This document shows positions 46,130 through 55,199 of a DNA stretch of 64,000 nucleotides, in pieces; within the stretch, counting starts at the first letter, position 1; each line of letters opens with the position of its first letter. A program made the position numbers and the translations under genes. This DNA comes from CAZART01 sp964487555 (GTDB lineage Bacteria > Bacteroidota > Rhodothermia > Rhodothermales > VXPQ01): positions 112,476 through 176,475 of the forward strand of contig CAZART010000001.1 of assembly GCA_964487555.1 (NCBI GenBank). Direction: 5' to 3'. Under the pieces are notes generated by a model. It was not told where the DNA came from. It did no database searches and saw only the letters and a list, made by a program, of their open reading frames with translations.

Positions 46130-46552
46130 CTAATCCACCCGTCCGACAAGCTCCGTCGACCATGGGCAGTACCGACCCACCGTGTCGATCCAGTAGTCGA
46201 GATCGTCTTCGACCATGTGGGGGCATCCGTCGCACAGCTCGATCGTGAAATCTGCGAATTCGACGCTATCGGGGTCGAGATGCCACGACCAGGGATCGTT
46301 GACGCCGCCGTCGCCTCGGCGCAGCGGCCCTGTGATGATGCGCTGCTCGTCGGACGCGAGGAGCCGTTCGGCCTCCGCGATCACATCGGAATCGTGGATG
46401 CGGACGCGAAACGTCTCCCCCGATGGTGCCGCGCCCGAACCCTGGCAGGCGCGAACGGAGAAAAGGGCTCCCTGCCGGTCCGGATCGGACGTGTCGCAGG
46501 AAGCCAGTAGAAGCATCGCGATGGCGATGCAAGTCGCAGGTCGTGGAATCAT
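46130..46552 (-). CDS. BP74-related small lipoprotein
   Basis: A 140-residue protein with signal peptide and lipobox LLLASC, then a BP74-related domain. Features such as ETFRVRIHDSDVIAEAERLL, SWHLDPDSVEFADFTIELC and DYWIDTVGRYCPW match the small Cys-containing secreted proteins related to Dictyostelium BP74. No mechanism is known. It starts in an ATGA overlap with the preceding propeller gene, so the two are translationally coupled. Confidence 0.7.
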   Translation of the reverse strand: MIPRPATCIAIAMLLLASCDTSDPDRQGALFSVRACQGSGAAPSGETFRVRIHDSDVIAEAERLLASDEQRIITGPLRRGDGGVNDPWSWHLDPDSVEFADFTIELCDGCPHMVEDDLDYWIDTVGRYCPWSTELVGRVD

Positions 46553-48087
46553 CGCTGAATGAGTAAAAGACGGCTCGCGTTCAACCCTACTCCATCCATC
46601 CGAAGAACGTACACGCCGTTGGCGAGATCCGTACCGTCAATCGTAAAACGGTGGATCATTCCGGCGGCGAGCGGTCCCTCATGGATGCGAGCAATTTCGC
46701 GTCCGAGAACGTCATGGACGACCACCGAAACGTCGGAGGACCTCCGGAGCGTGAGTTCGACGGTGGCCTCTTCGCTAAGCGGGTTAGGGTAGATCCGAAC
46801 CGCCGCGGGGCCTGAATTCGGCGGGCGCTCGCCGCTCGACGCAATGGCCAGCGCGCCTGTGCTCGTATACCGCGCGAGGAAAGAACTCCCTCTCGCATCC
46901 ATGACGTGCATATCCGGGCCCGGGTTGAAGTCGATCAAGCCGTGCCCGCTTCCGAACACGTATAGATCCTCATCGCCTACGAGTTCAAGGCCTAACCCGT
47001 AATCTGCGTACTGGCTACCGAGCCCGAACGCCCACAGATAGCTTCCGTCGGCATCATATTTCGCCACGAATGCGTCCTCCTCTCCGACAAAGTCGAGCGG
47101 CGCCACCTGAGATCCCGGATCGAAATCCACCTGAGAACCCTGATGATCGAAGTAGTAGCCCGTAAGATATACGCCTCCGCTTCCGTCTACGGCCAGGCTG
47201 AAACCGTTTGCTTCAGCGCAGTAATCCTGCCCGCCTATGTCTATCGCCCACAAGAAGCGGCCCTCCGCATCGTACTTCGCGATAAAAGTGTCGTAGCAGG
47301 CCGGGGCGGCGAGCTCTGCGACACCGGGTCCGGGATCAAAGTCAACCGTCCCCTCGAAGTGTCCGGTAACGTAGATGCTCCCGGATGCATCGGCAACAAT
47401 GTCGTGCGCGACGTCCGCACCGGACCCATTGATAGAAAAGGCCTGGACAAAAGAACCCGCGGCATCGTACATCGCTACGAAGACGTCGTTGCCCCCATCC
47501 GACGTCAGGTTGGCGGATGGTTCGCCGGGATCGAAATCTACGGTGCCCGTAAAGTATCCGGTCACCCAGGTCCGTCCGGCTCCGTCCACGCTGAGCGAAG
47601 GTGCAAGCTGATAGGCCTCCCAGTATGAGCTCTCGCGCGAAAACGGAGTCGAGAAGGACCAAATGACGTCTCCGTCGAGGTCGAGCCTGGCGACCCAGAA
47701 GTCGAAGCTCTTGCGGCGAAGGCCGGTCGCATAAAGAGATCCGTCGGCGACCTCCATGTCCGTAATCTGAGCTTCGGCGGCAAAGCTCTTCTCAAACGTT
47801 CCGTCCGGTCGAAACTTGACGTTCTGCGCGCCTCCGCCTAGATAAACCGATCCGAGGGCGTCGACCGCGATGGAGACGGCATCCACGCCGGCGCGGCTCC
47901 AGACGAGATTTAGTGCGGCGTCATACTTGGAAACGGCGTCTCCGAGCGCCGCATACACGTTGCCTGTTTCATCTACGGCAATATCGCCATACGCGCTCCC
48001 GTCGATGAGGACTACGTCTTGCGCCGCCGCGACTGCCGTGGTGAGCGTGAGCAGGATACCTGCGGAAAGGAGAGGCAAAAACTTCAT
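46549..48087 (-). CDS. Secreted beta-propeller protein with type IX sorting domain
   Basis: A 512-residue protein. The ATG at 48087 follows GGGAG and gives a signal peptide (LLSAGILLTLTTAVAAAQ). Residues about 25-420 hold SBBP-type repeats with the units VDFDPG, DVFVAMYDAAGSFVQAFS and GSIYVTGHFEGTVDFDPGP, repeated about seven times. The C-terminus is a type IX sorting domain (RIYPNPLSEEATVEL, VHDVLGREIARI). Probably a surface protein. It is coupled to the following BP74 lipoprotein. Confidence 0.82.
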   Translation of the reverse strand: MKFLPLLSAGILLTLTTAVAAAQDVVLIDGSAYGDIAVDETGNVYAALGDAVSKYDAALNLVWSRAGVDAVSIAVDALGSVYLGGGAQNVKFRPDGTFEKSFAAEAQITDMEVADGSLYATGLRRKSFDFWVARLDLDGDVIWSFSTPFSRESSYWEAYQLAPSLSVDGAGRTWVTGYFTGTVDFDPGEPSANLTSDGGNDVFVAMYDAAGSFVQAFSINGSGADVAHDIVADASGSIYVTGHFEGTVDFDPGPGVAELAAPACYDTFIAKYDAEGRFLWAIDIGGQDYCAEANGFSLAVDGSGGVYLTGYYFDHQGSQVDFDPGSQVAPLDFVGEEDAFVAKYDADGSYLWAFGLGSQYADYGLGLELVGDEDLYVFGSGHGLIDFNPGPDMHVMDARGSSFLARYTSTGALAIASSGERPPNSGPAAVRIYPNPLSEEATVELTLRRSSDVSVVVHDVLGREIARIHEGPLAAGMIHRFTIDGTDLANGVYVLRMDGVGLNASRLLLIQR

Positions 48088-48171
48088 CGTACTCCCGTAT
48101 TTCTGATGGTCTGAGCCGGCAATAACGGCTTCGGCGATTCCATCTGCAATGCAGTTTGACGCCGCCGTCAT

Positions 48172-48536
48172 GATGTGGATGGGGCCGTGACGTGCGCTGC
48201 GAGGCGTCGTAAATTTCTACGCCACGAAAATGTTGATGAGGCTGAGAACCGTGCGGAGGAACACGGTAAGCGCGATCAAGCCCCAGGTGAGACGAACTCC
48301 AGATCAAACCATGAGACACGCGGTGGACGAAAATATAACGTCCACGTCGTGCACAAACGCGATGTCCACACCCCCTGAAAATCTTCCAAACGGGGACAGC
48401 GCGTTGGAGTCGGCGATCCTGCGTCCGTGCCGTGAACCGCATGCGTCGGAAGTTCGATGTCGAGATTTCGGTGGCGCGACAGCATCGGGCGTTCTTATGA
48501 TGATGGGGATTCCGAACACCAGACTCTCATGGTTCC
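48172..48536. other. Divergent intergenic region, no gene recognised
   Basis: About 365 bases between divergent genes. Minus-strand frames of 70-157 residues occur but show no family features. I see nothing else. Confidence 0.4.
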
Positions 48537-49616
48537 GTGACTAATTCGACGCTTCCTCCAGTTGGCGAAATGTTTAAAGCCTTCGCGGCACGTGACGCGT
48601 CGTATGACGGCATCTTCATCACGGCCGTGCGGACGACCGGCATCTTCTGCCGTCCGTCATGCCCGGCGCGGAAGCCGGCGCGGGAGAACGTCGAGTTCTT
48701 CGCCACCGGGAAGCAGGCACTGGCACATGGCTACCGGCCGTGCAAGCGGTGCAGACCGATGGAGCCGCCGGGCAAGACGCCGGATGACATCCGCGCGCTG
48801 ATGTTGGAGTTAGATGCGAATTCTTCTCTTCGCCTTAAAGATCGCGATCTCCGCGAGCGGGGCCTCGAGCCGGCGACGGTCAGACGCTGGTTCAAGAAGC
48901 ATCACAACATGACGTTTCACGGCTACCAGCGCGGGCGACGGATGTCGAGGGCGCTGCGGCAGCTGGCCGGCGGTGAGGGCGTGTCCGGGGCCGCGTTCGA
49001 CAACGGATACGACTCGGTGAGCGGATTTCAGGAGGCCGTTCGTCAGATCACGGGCCGATCGCCCGCCCGCAGTCGCGACGTGCCGGTCGTTCATCTCGCA
49101 CGGATCCTGACGCCGGTCGGGCCGATGCTCGCCGGGACGACGGACGAGGCGGTGTGCCTGCTCGAGTTCACGGATCGCCGGATGCTTCCGACGCAGCTCG
49201 AGCGACTCGAGAAGCGGCTCGGTTGTGCGTTCGTACCGGGCTCTACGGAAGTGAGCCGGCAGCTGGAAGAAGAACTGGCGGACTACTTCGACGGCTCGCT
49301 TGAGGCGTTTAGCGCGCCGATCGTCATGCACGGTACGCTGTTTCAGGAACGCGTTTGGGCGGCGCTTCGGGACATACCGTATGGGCACGTGCGCAGCTAC
49401 GCCGACCAGGCGCGGTCGATCGGTGCGCCGGAGGCCGTGCGCGCCGTCGCACGCGCGAATGGCGACAACCGGATCGCCATCCTCATCCCCTGCCACCGGG
49501 TGATCGGCAGCGACGGCTCGCTTACCGGTTACGGCGGCGGACTATGGCGCAAGAAGTTTCTGCTGGGCCTGGAGCGGAGCGGGATGACGGGAGACCTGTT
49601 CGTGGAGCCGTCCTAG
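48537..49616 (+). CDS. ada: Ada-type bifunctional DNA repair protein/regulator
   Basis: A 359-residue protein with all three Ada modules. The zinc methyl-phosphotriester domain has cysteines 38, 42, 69 and 72 (IFCRPSCPARK and CKRC). The AraC-type helix-turn-helix region lies at about 85-180. The C-terminal O6-alkylguanine transferase has the active Cys 319 in IPCHRVIGS. It removes alkyl groups from DNA and, in the methylated form, activates transcription. A GTG at 48537 is used; an ATG at residue 12 is possible. The gene is complete. Confidence 0.9.
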   Translation: MTNSTLPPVGEMFKAFAARDASYDGIFITAVRTTGIFCRPSCPARKPARENVEFFATGKQALAHGYRPCKRCRPMEPPGKTPDDIRALMLELDANSSLRLKDRDLRERGLEPATVRRWFKKHHNMTFHGYQRGRRMSRALRQLAGGEGVSGAAFDNGYDSVSGFQEAVRQITGRSPARSRDVPVVHLARILTPVGPMLAGTTDEAVCLLEFTDRRMLPTQLERLEKRLGCAFVPGSTEVSRQLEEELADYFDGSLEAFSAPIVMHGTLFQERVWAALRDIPYGHVRSYADQARSIGAPEAVRAVARANGDNRIAILIPCHRVIGSDGSLTGYGGGLWRKKFLLGLERSGMTGDLFVEPS

Positions 49617-49667
49617 GATGTGGTCTGCGCATTGGCGGTATCCTGCGGCGACTACTCGGCGCCCGCC

Positions 49668-49785
49668 GTTATCTGCTTTCGGGTCGGCACAGTCGGTATC
49701 TGCTTTCCGGTCGGCAGGCTCGGTATCTGCATTCCCGTCGGCACGCTCGGTTTCTGCTTTCCGGTCGGCACGCTCGGTATCTGCC
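49668..49785. repeat. 27-nt minisatellite (about 4.5 copies)
   Basis: Units such as GGTCGGCACGCTCGGTATCT followed by GCTTTCC repeat with few changes from 49668 to 49785, between the convergent ends of the Ada and EcsC genes. No spacers, so it is not a CRISPR array. Confidence 0.8.
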
Positions 49786-49818
49786 GGAAAATGAGGTTCG
49801 TCTGCGCCGAGCGCCCCG

Positions 49819-50415
49819 TCACTCCGATCGGCCCGGCAGAAATGCCCGCTTTGCGCAGCGACCGACGAACGCCGTGACGTACGCATCAGAGCCGGCGCCG
49901 ATGACGCCGCCGATGAGCGGGACGCGGCGAAGTACCGTCCACCGGACCATCGCCCCGCGCGCGGCGCGTCCGCCCAGCGTAAGCCCGAAGGCCACGCGGG
50001 CGCCGCGCTCGAGCATCTTCACACCTGTCCGCGCCGCCGCTTCCTTTTTCTCGGTATTTGCTCCTTCATCCGTAATCTTCTCGAGGAGACAAGCAATGCA
50101 TTTGTCACGCGTCTCCAGGACATGTAGATCGTGACCAGCAAGCGAGGCTACGGCGGCCGTCATGTGCATCTGGATCAGCGCCACGCCTGCCACATTCGCC
50201 GGCAACGTAATCGGCGTTAGCAGGATGCCCGGCACGCCGCAGGCAAATCCGGTCGCTCCGCCCAGGCCCGTGTAGGCGGCGATGATCCGATCCGCCCTAT
50301 CTTCGAGGCTGCCGGAGGTTCCTCCAAAGCGCCGCGCCGCGTCGGTGGGCGTGCCAAGTACGGGAAGGCCTCTCAGGGCGCGGTGATACACAGGTCGCAG
50401 AAGAGTTGACCGCAT
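49819..50415 (-). CDS. EcsC family protein
   Basis: A 198-residue protein with the EcsC domain: GLGGATGFACGVPGILLTPI, NVAGVALIQMHMTAAVASLAGHDL and RVPLIGGVIGAGSDAYVT are typical segments. EcsC is linked with ABC transporters in Bacillus but its action is unknown. It is at the short end for the family, with the conserved core intact. The next gene on the minus side is separated by a minisatellite. Confidence 0.75.
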   Translation of the reverse strand: MRSTLLRPVYHRALRGLPVLGTPTDAARRFGGTSGSLEDRADRIIAAYTGLGGATGFACGVPGILLTPITLPANVAGVALIQMHMTAAVASLAGHDLHVLETRDKCIACLLEKITDEGANTEKKEAAARTGVKMLERGARVAFGLTLGGRAARGAMVRWTVLRRVPLIGGVIGAGSDAYVTAFVGRCAKRAFLPGRSE

Positions 50416-50803
50416 AGAGCGAGGGGAGATTTGAGGCAGGGACCTCTCGTGTACGATCTTCGAGACCGAAGGTTAGGTTATTCCCGGCGCCGCAGGCCAT
50501 GTTGGACTTTAGATCGCCGCCTGGTTACCGCAAATACCCGTAAGCATTTCAGATGTGCAAGAGCGTGTGGAAGGTTACGGCGAATAAACCATGTTCGTCA
50601 CGGACATGTCGCGCGTGGATGACATGCACGGACATTCATGGCGCCTCGCAGGCGGCATTGGATAGGCTCCAGCGGTAGCGAGCATGCGTATCCGATGGCC
50701 GCTATATTGGTCATGACGTTTGCCGTGGTATGTCATATGCTCATCTAAGGCCGTTTCCGATATCAGTTGATTGGCAGATTGGACGAAACCTCGTAAGGTC
50801 ACC
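50416..50803. other. Intergenic region, no gene recognised
   Basis: About 390 bases between divergent genes. No open frame with a motif; the promoter and the TAAGGTC ribosome-binding site of the following permease gene lie at the right end. Confidence 0.4.
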
Positions 50804-53260
50804 ATGCTGAAGAACTACGTCGTAACCGCCTTTCGATATCTCTGGCATCAGAAGATGTATGCCGTCTTAAATGTGGTCGGTTTGGCCGTGGCGGTGGCGA
50901 GCAGTCTCATGATATTTCTTTACGTCTTCGACGAGTTCAGCTACGACCGATTTTACGAGGAGGCCGACCGAATCCTCCGCGTTGCCGCTGAAGTGGATCG
51001 TGGCGACGAAGAGCCCTTTCTGGACTACTACACCCCGCCCGAAACGCCGGCGCTGTTTTCAGAAATTCCAGAAGTAGAGACCGTAGTGCGCTTCGCAAAG
51101 GCGCACGGCCCTGTAATTCGTAGAGGAGAAACGCTGCTCCAGTCCGAGACGATCTACGCTACCGATAATTACTTCGACGTCTTTTCGCACGAATTCTTGG
51201 CCGGCGATCCTCAAACTGCACTGGAGGAGCAGTATTCAGTCGTGCTCACCGATAGTTTCGCCACACGCTACTTCGGTGAGGAGCCGGCTCTCGGCAAGAC
51301 CCTGCTGTTTTATCAGGACGACGTCTTTAATGATCAGCCGTTTACGGTTACCGGAGTTATCAGAAACGTCCCGCGCAACACCAGTTTCAATGTTGACATG
51401 GTGCTGCCCGTTCGTTCGAATCCGCATTACTCTCCGGAGAATACGTCTATGGCGGCATTTCTTCTGCTGCATGAGAATGCTTCTGTGGAGATCATAGGAG
51501 AGAAGCTCGAGCGTCTGCAGGACAAATACTTCGGTGCCGCGACACGGCACGAAGGTCGTATGCGGCTGCGTCTGCAGCCATTGACGGACGTGCATCTCGA
51601 TCCGCCGCTGGATCGGGAGTGGATTCCGGGAGGCGCCGGCGGCAACATGCAGAATCTGCTGATTCTGATGGCGGTGGGGGCGTTTCTGGTACTGATTGCC
51701 TGCGTCAATTATATGAATCTGGCGACAGCGCGAGCGTCCAAGAGGGCTCGCGAAATCGGCGTCAGAAAGGTGGCGGGCGCCTCGCGGCGCCAGCTCATCG
51801 GCCAACATCTTGCCGAATCGATGGGCCTCACGATGATCGCCTTTTTCATCGCCGCCGGTCTTTGCATCTTGTGTCTTCCCATTCTGAACGACATAACAGA
51901 CAAGTCGATCAGCCTGGCGTATCTCACGCGGGGGCCGGTTTTACTGGCGCTGGCGGGGAGTGCCGTCTTGATCGGTTTGGGCTCCGGCATGTATCCCGCC
52001 GTTTACATGACGGCCTATTCACCTATCACGGCGCTGAAGGGTGCGGCGACCACCGGGCGTCGCGGCCTGCGTTTCCGCAACGGACTGGTGGTGAGCCAGT
52101 TCGCGGTCTCGGTGGCCATGATCGTGTTCGCCATCGTCGTGCATCGGCAGCTGGAATACATGCAGAGCAAGGATCTCGGCTTCGATAGAGAATCCGTGCT
52201 GGTCATCGACAACACGGCGTGGCTGGGCGATCAGCAGGTGACGTTCATGGATGAGCTTAAACGGAACAGCCAGGTTGTCGAGGCCGGGTATGTTCAATCG
52301 TTTCCGGGCCGGTTGTGGAACGTCGGGCGGACCGCATTTTACCGGCGTCAGGGAGAAGTACCGGCGCAGGGAGAGGAGCAGACAGAAGCGGGTACCGACA
52401 TGAATGTCTACCTCGGCGATGACGGCTTCCTCCCGACGCTCGGAATCGAGATCGTCACTGGGCGCAATTTTTTCGAGGGAAACAGCACCGACACGTCGTC
52501 CGTCTTGCTCAACGTAGCCGCGGCGCGCTCTCTCAATGTCGCAGATCCTGTCGGCAATCAACTATACAGGCGTCATGTTTCGTGGAGCCAGAATGAGAAT
52601 GGTGATTGGCGTCCACATTCCTACGTGAAGGAGTATCAGGTTATCGGAGTCATCGAGGATTTCCACCACTATCCGCTGCAGCAGGAAATCGAGCCGATGG
52701 CGGTATTTCCCGCCTCGGCCGGTCTCGCCAGTGCAGTCGTTCGAATCGGCCCGGGCAATGTGGAGCGCCTGCTGTCATCCATCGAGGAGCTCTGGACGCA
52801 GGTTCAGCCCAAATATCCGTTCGTGTATTATTTCTTGGATGAACAATTCGCAGCGACGTACCGGAAGGACGTGCAGTTTGGGAGACTGGCGCGCTTTTTC
52901 ACGGCACTCTCCATCTTGATTGCCTGCCTCGGCGTGGTAGGGCTGGCGACCTTTACGGCCCAGCGCCGCACGAAGGAGATCGGAATCCGGAAGGCACACG
53001 GCGCCTCGGTAAACAGCATCCTTGCACTGCTCTGTCGTGACGCGGTACGATGGGTGATTATTGCCTGCGTGATAGGACTGCCGCTCGGTTATCTCGTGGT
53101 CCAGAAGTGGCTCGCCAATTTTGCCTACCGTATCGACATCAGCGTGCTCACCTTTCTGATCGCCGCGCTGACCGCGCTGCTCTTCGCCCTCTTCAGCGTT
53201 ATCCTGCAAACCATGCGGGCGGCAACATCGAATCCGGCGGACGTTCTCCGATACGAGTGA
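50804..53260 (+). CDS. MacB/FtsX-like ABC transporter permease
   Basis: An 818-residue permease of the Bacteroidota type. The ATG at 50804 follows TAAGGTC. It has an N-terminal helix (about 20-40) followed by a MacB-like periplasmic domain (about 45-280), three helices with FtsX motifs (NYMNLATARASKRAREIGVRK-like), a second periplasmic domain, and a final FtsX set (FTAQRRTKEIGIRKAHGAS). These permeases usually work with a separate ATPase, not seen here. Export of a peptide or lipid, or stress signalling, is inferred. Confidence 0.88.
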   Translation: MLKNYVVTAFRYLWHQKMYAVLNVVGLAVAVASSLMIFLYVFDEFSYDRFYEEADRILRVAAEVDRGDEEPFLDYYTPPETPALFSEIPEVETVVRFAKAHGPVIRRGETLLQSETIYATDNYFDVFSHEFLAGDPQTALEEQYSVVLTDSFATRYFGEEPALGKTLLFYQDDVFNDQPFTVTGVIRNVPRNTSFNVDMVLPVRSNPHYSPENTSMAAFLLLHENASVEIIGEKLERLQDKYFGAATRHEGRMRLRLQPLTDVHLDPPLDREWIPGGAGGNMQNLLILMAVGAFLVLIACVNYMNLATARASKRAREIGVRKVAGASRRQLIGQHLAESMGLTMIAFFIAAGLCILCLPILNDITDKSISLAYLTRGPVLLALAGSAVLIGLGSGMYPAVYMTAYSPITALKGAATTGRRGLRFRNGLVVSQFAVSVAMIVFAIVVHRQLEYMQSKDLGFDRESVLVIDNTAWLGDQQVTFMDELKRNSQVVEAGYVQSFPGRLWNVGRTAFYRRQGEVPAQGEEQTEAGTDMNVYLGDDGFLPTLGIEIVTGRNFFEGNSTDTSSVLLNVAAARSLNVADPVGNQLYRRHVSWSQNENGDWRPHSYVKEYQVIGVIEDFHHYPLQQEIEPMAVFPASAGLASAVVRIGPGNVERLLSSIEELWTQVQPKYPFVYYFLDEQFAATYRKDVQFGRLARFFTALSILIACLGVVGLATFTAQRRTKEIGIRKAHGASVNSILALLCRDAVRWVIIACVIGLPLGYLVVQKWLANFAYRIDISVLTFLIAALTALLFALFSVILQTMRAATSNPADVLRYE

Positions 53261-53340
53261 CGGCATTCCCCGAGGGCGATGGACGTTCTGTCGGAGGAGG
53301 CATAAGCCGACATGAGATAGCCGTCCCTTTGTTGATGGCT

Positions 53341-54411
53341 TCACCGTCGATCCGGCGGAGGGTGTGCAAGGACGGCGCGCCCTTCAACCCCTTTGAGCAC
53401 CATCCATTCACCGGAATTCAGATCATACACCAGAGGTGCGAACCACGTCCCTTCGGCGAAACGGTTGATCAGAACATGGCCGTTGGCAGATGAAACGTCT
53501 CGTGGAACGAGCCAGCTGTCGCCGACTCCGAGCTGCAGCGGAACCGCGACGTCTTTACGCACCGATCCGCCTGCTAAATCCACCAGCCGCAAGCTGGCCG
53601 TCGGATGATCTGGATAGCCCGCTGCGGTTTCTACAAGTACGACCCCCGTCACGGGCTGCGTTGCGATATCAATACCCTGGATGTACTCCCCCGTAGCTTC
53701 TCCGCCCTCGAATACCTTTACGGCCTCATCGGAAGACGGCTTGACGACCGCCTCGTCGGACGTTGAGGAGGTACGCGCGTATAAAATCGTCTGCATCGCC
53801 GCTGCATGGGTGACGACGCTCTCCCATCCGCCGATATCACGTGCGACAACAGCCGTTTCCCCATCTTCGAGTGATATGGAGAGCAGGTCCGTGGTCATAT
53901 TCTCAGGGGCTGTCCCACGCCGGCGTGTGACGAGGACACCTGGAAGGGCATAATCCGCGCCGACGAGCGTGAACATCTCGTCGTCGCCTGGAACGAGGAC
54001 GGTCGCGCTTCCAGATGCGTCGACCTTGAAAATAGGAGGAGGGCCGGCATCCTGCTCCGATAACTGCCACACAAACCCGCCAAGGCCGTCGGGCACTAGA
54101 ATCACCAGTGACGGCATCGGCGACTCTATGGGCAGGCGTTTTTTGCTACCATCCGAGGACAGTACAAGCACCTCGCCATGGTTAGAGCCGGGCACAACGT
54201 CTACCGGAATGAATACGTCCACTCTGAGATCGGAAGCGGTAGCCGTCAGTGTGTCGGAAGAAGAACGGATAGTACTCGACGAGCGCGGGTTATCGGTACG
54301 TTGCGTCTGCGTTTCGGTCTCTTCCCCTGAGCATCCTGTGAGAAGTTGAGCAACCAATACGATTGCTAAAGTGCAGACGGGGTTATAGCAGCTTGCAGGA
54401 ATGGCCATCAA
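53341..54411 (-). CDS. Lipoprotein, unknown function
   Basis: A 356-residue lipoprotein: signal peptide with lipobox LLTGC, then a Ser/Thr-rich linker. The mature part is beta-rich with repeats such as GEVLVLSSDGSKKRLPI and SGSATVLVPGDDEMFTLVG, suggesting a propeller-like fold. No family recognised. Confidence 0.65.
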   Translation of the reverse strand: MMAIPASCYNPVCTLAIVLVAQLLTGCSGEETETQTQRTDNPRSSSTIRSSSDTLTATASDLRVDVFIPVDVVPGSNHGEVLVLSSDGSKKRLPIESPMPSLVILVPDGLGGFVWQLSEQDAGPPPIFKVDASGSATVLVPGDDEMFTLVGADYALPGVLVTRRRGTAPENMTTDLLSISLEDGETAVVARDIGGWESVVTHAAAMQTILYARTSSTSDEAVVKPSSDEAVKVFEGGEATGEYIQGIDIATQPVTGVVLVETAAGYPDHPTASLRLVDLAGGSVRKDVAVPLQLGVGDSWLVPRDVSSANGHVLINRFAEGTWFAPLVYDLNSGEWMVLKGVEGRAVLAHPPPDRR

Positions 54412-54451
54412 ATGTGCTGCCTGTTGCGGGGCATGCGGCGAGTGATCGTCG

Positions 54452-54814
54452 CTATAGTTCTACAATAATGTTGTTCAATTTCCCGGGTACTTCTGACGTA
54501 TCTCCCGGCACCGCGTGCCACCAGTAGACGAGAGCCTCCACTTCGCCGATTTCCGCTTGCATGACCTCATCGAGGTTGATGGCTCGTTCACCGCCGGCGA
54601 CCACACGTTCCTCGGGATCCAGGTGCCGAACCCAAAGGATCTGCGCCGCGACGTTTCTACCGACCACGAAATAGAAAACGCGCTGGGATGTATCGTTTGA
54701 GATGATCACCTCTCCGGAGGAAACCTCGGCCGTCACCCTTCCTTCGCGCCCGTCGAAAAGAGAGCAGGCCGGCAGGGTAAGCAGTAGGAGAAGAAGGGGG
54801 AGTAGAACCTTCAT
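54452..54814 (-). CDS. Small lipoprotein, unknown function
   Basis: A 120-residue protein with a strong signal peptide and a lipobox-like LTLPAC. The mature domain is small and beta-rich (EVIISNDTSQRVFYFVVGRN). It lies 37 bases from the next lipoprotein gene on the same strand, so the two may form an operon. No family recognised. Confidence 0.65.
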   Translation of the reverse strand: MKVLLPLLLLLLTLPACSLFDGREGRVTAEVSSGEVIISNDTSQRVFYFVVGRNVAAQILWVRHLDPEERVVAGGERAINLDEVMQAEIGEVEALVYWWHAVPGDTSEVPGKLNNIIVEL

Positions 54815-55199
54815 TGGGGTACCTCAGCATCGTCGGTGGTCGGATTCCGTCAATGAAAGACCACTCACCTCCGGTCATTATTCCATCCCATCGCAAATGT
54901 TCAACCGCCGGACGCACTCCTGCTGCGCTCCTCATGCGCGATGCCGATTACCGAGTCCACGTCAACATCCGTCCGGCCGCGGCGACCTCGTGAGGGGCGC
55001 GGCGACCTCNNNNNNNNNNNNNNNNNNNNNNNNNNNNNNNNNNNNNNNNNNNNNNNNNNNNNNNNNNNNNNNNNNNNNNNNNNNNNNNNNNNNNNNNNNN
55101 NNNNNNNNNCGCGGCGACCTCGTGAGGGGCGCGGCGACCTCCCGTCTTTATTTCGCCGGCGGTCGGTCGATAAAAAGAACGACTCAACCGCCACCGAAT
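54815..55199. other. Intergenic region with gap and tandem repeat
   Basis: It contains a 100-N gap (55010-55109) flanked by 20-nt tandem repeats. Long frames reading through the N run are artefacts. No gene is supported. Confidence 0.6.
54978..55141. repeat. 20-nt tandem repeat interrupted by gap
   Basis: The unit CGCGGCGACCTCGTGAGGGG occurs on both sides of the gap, with a 32-nt stretch identical on both sides. The repeat probably broke the assembly, so the true copy number is unknown. Confidence 0.75.

Noticed and set aside
49668..49785. Possible CRISPR array
   Set aside because: Units of 27 nt follow each other directly with no unique spacers, and no cas gene is nearby.
54702..55199. Upstream extension of the histidine kinase through the gap
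   Set aside because: The open frame exists only because N codons are not stops. The segment before the gap is repeat sequence, and a normal start lies at 55200.
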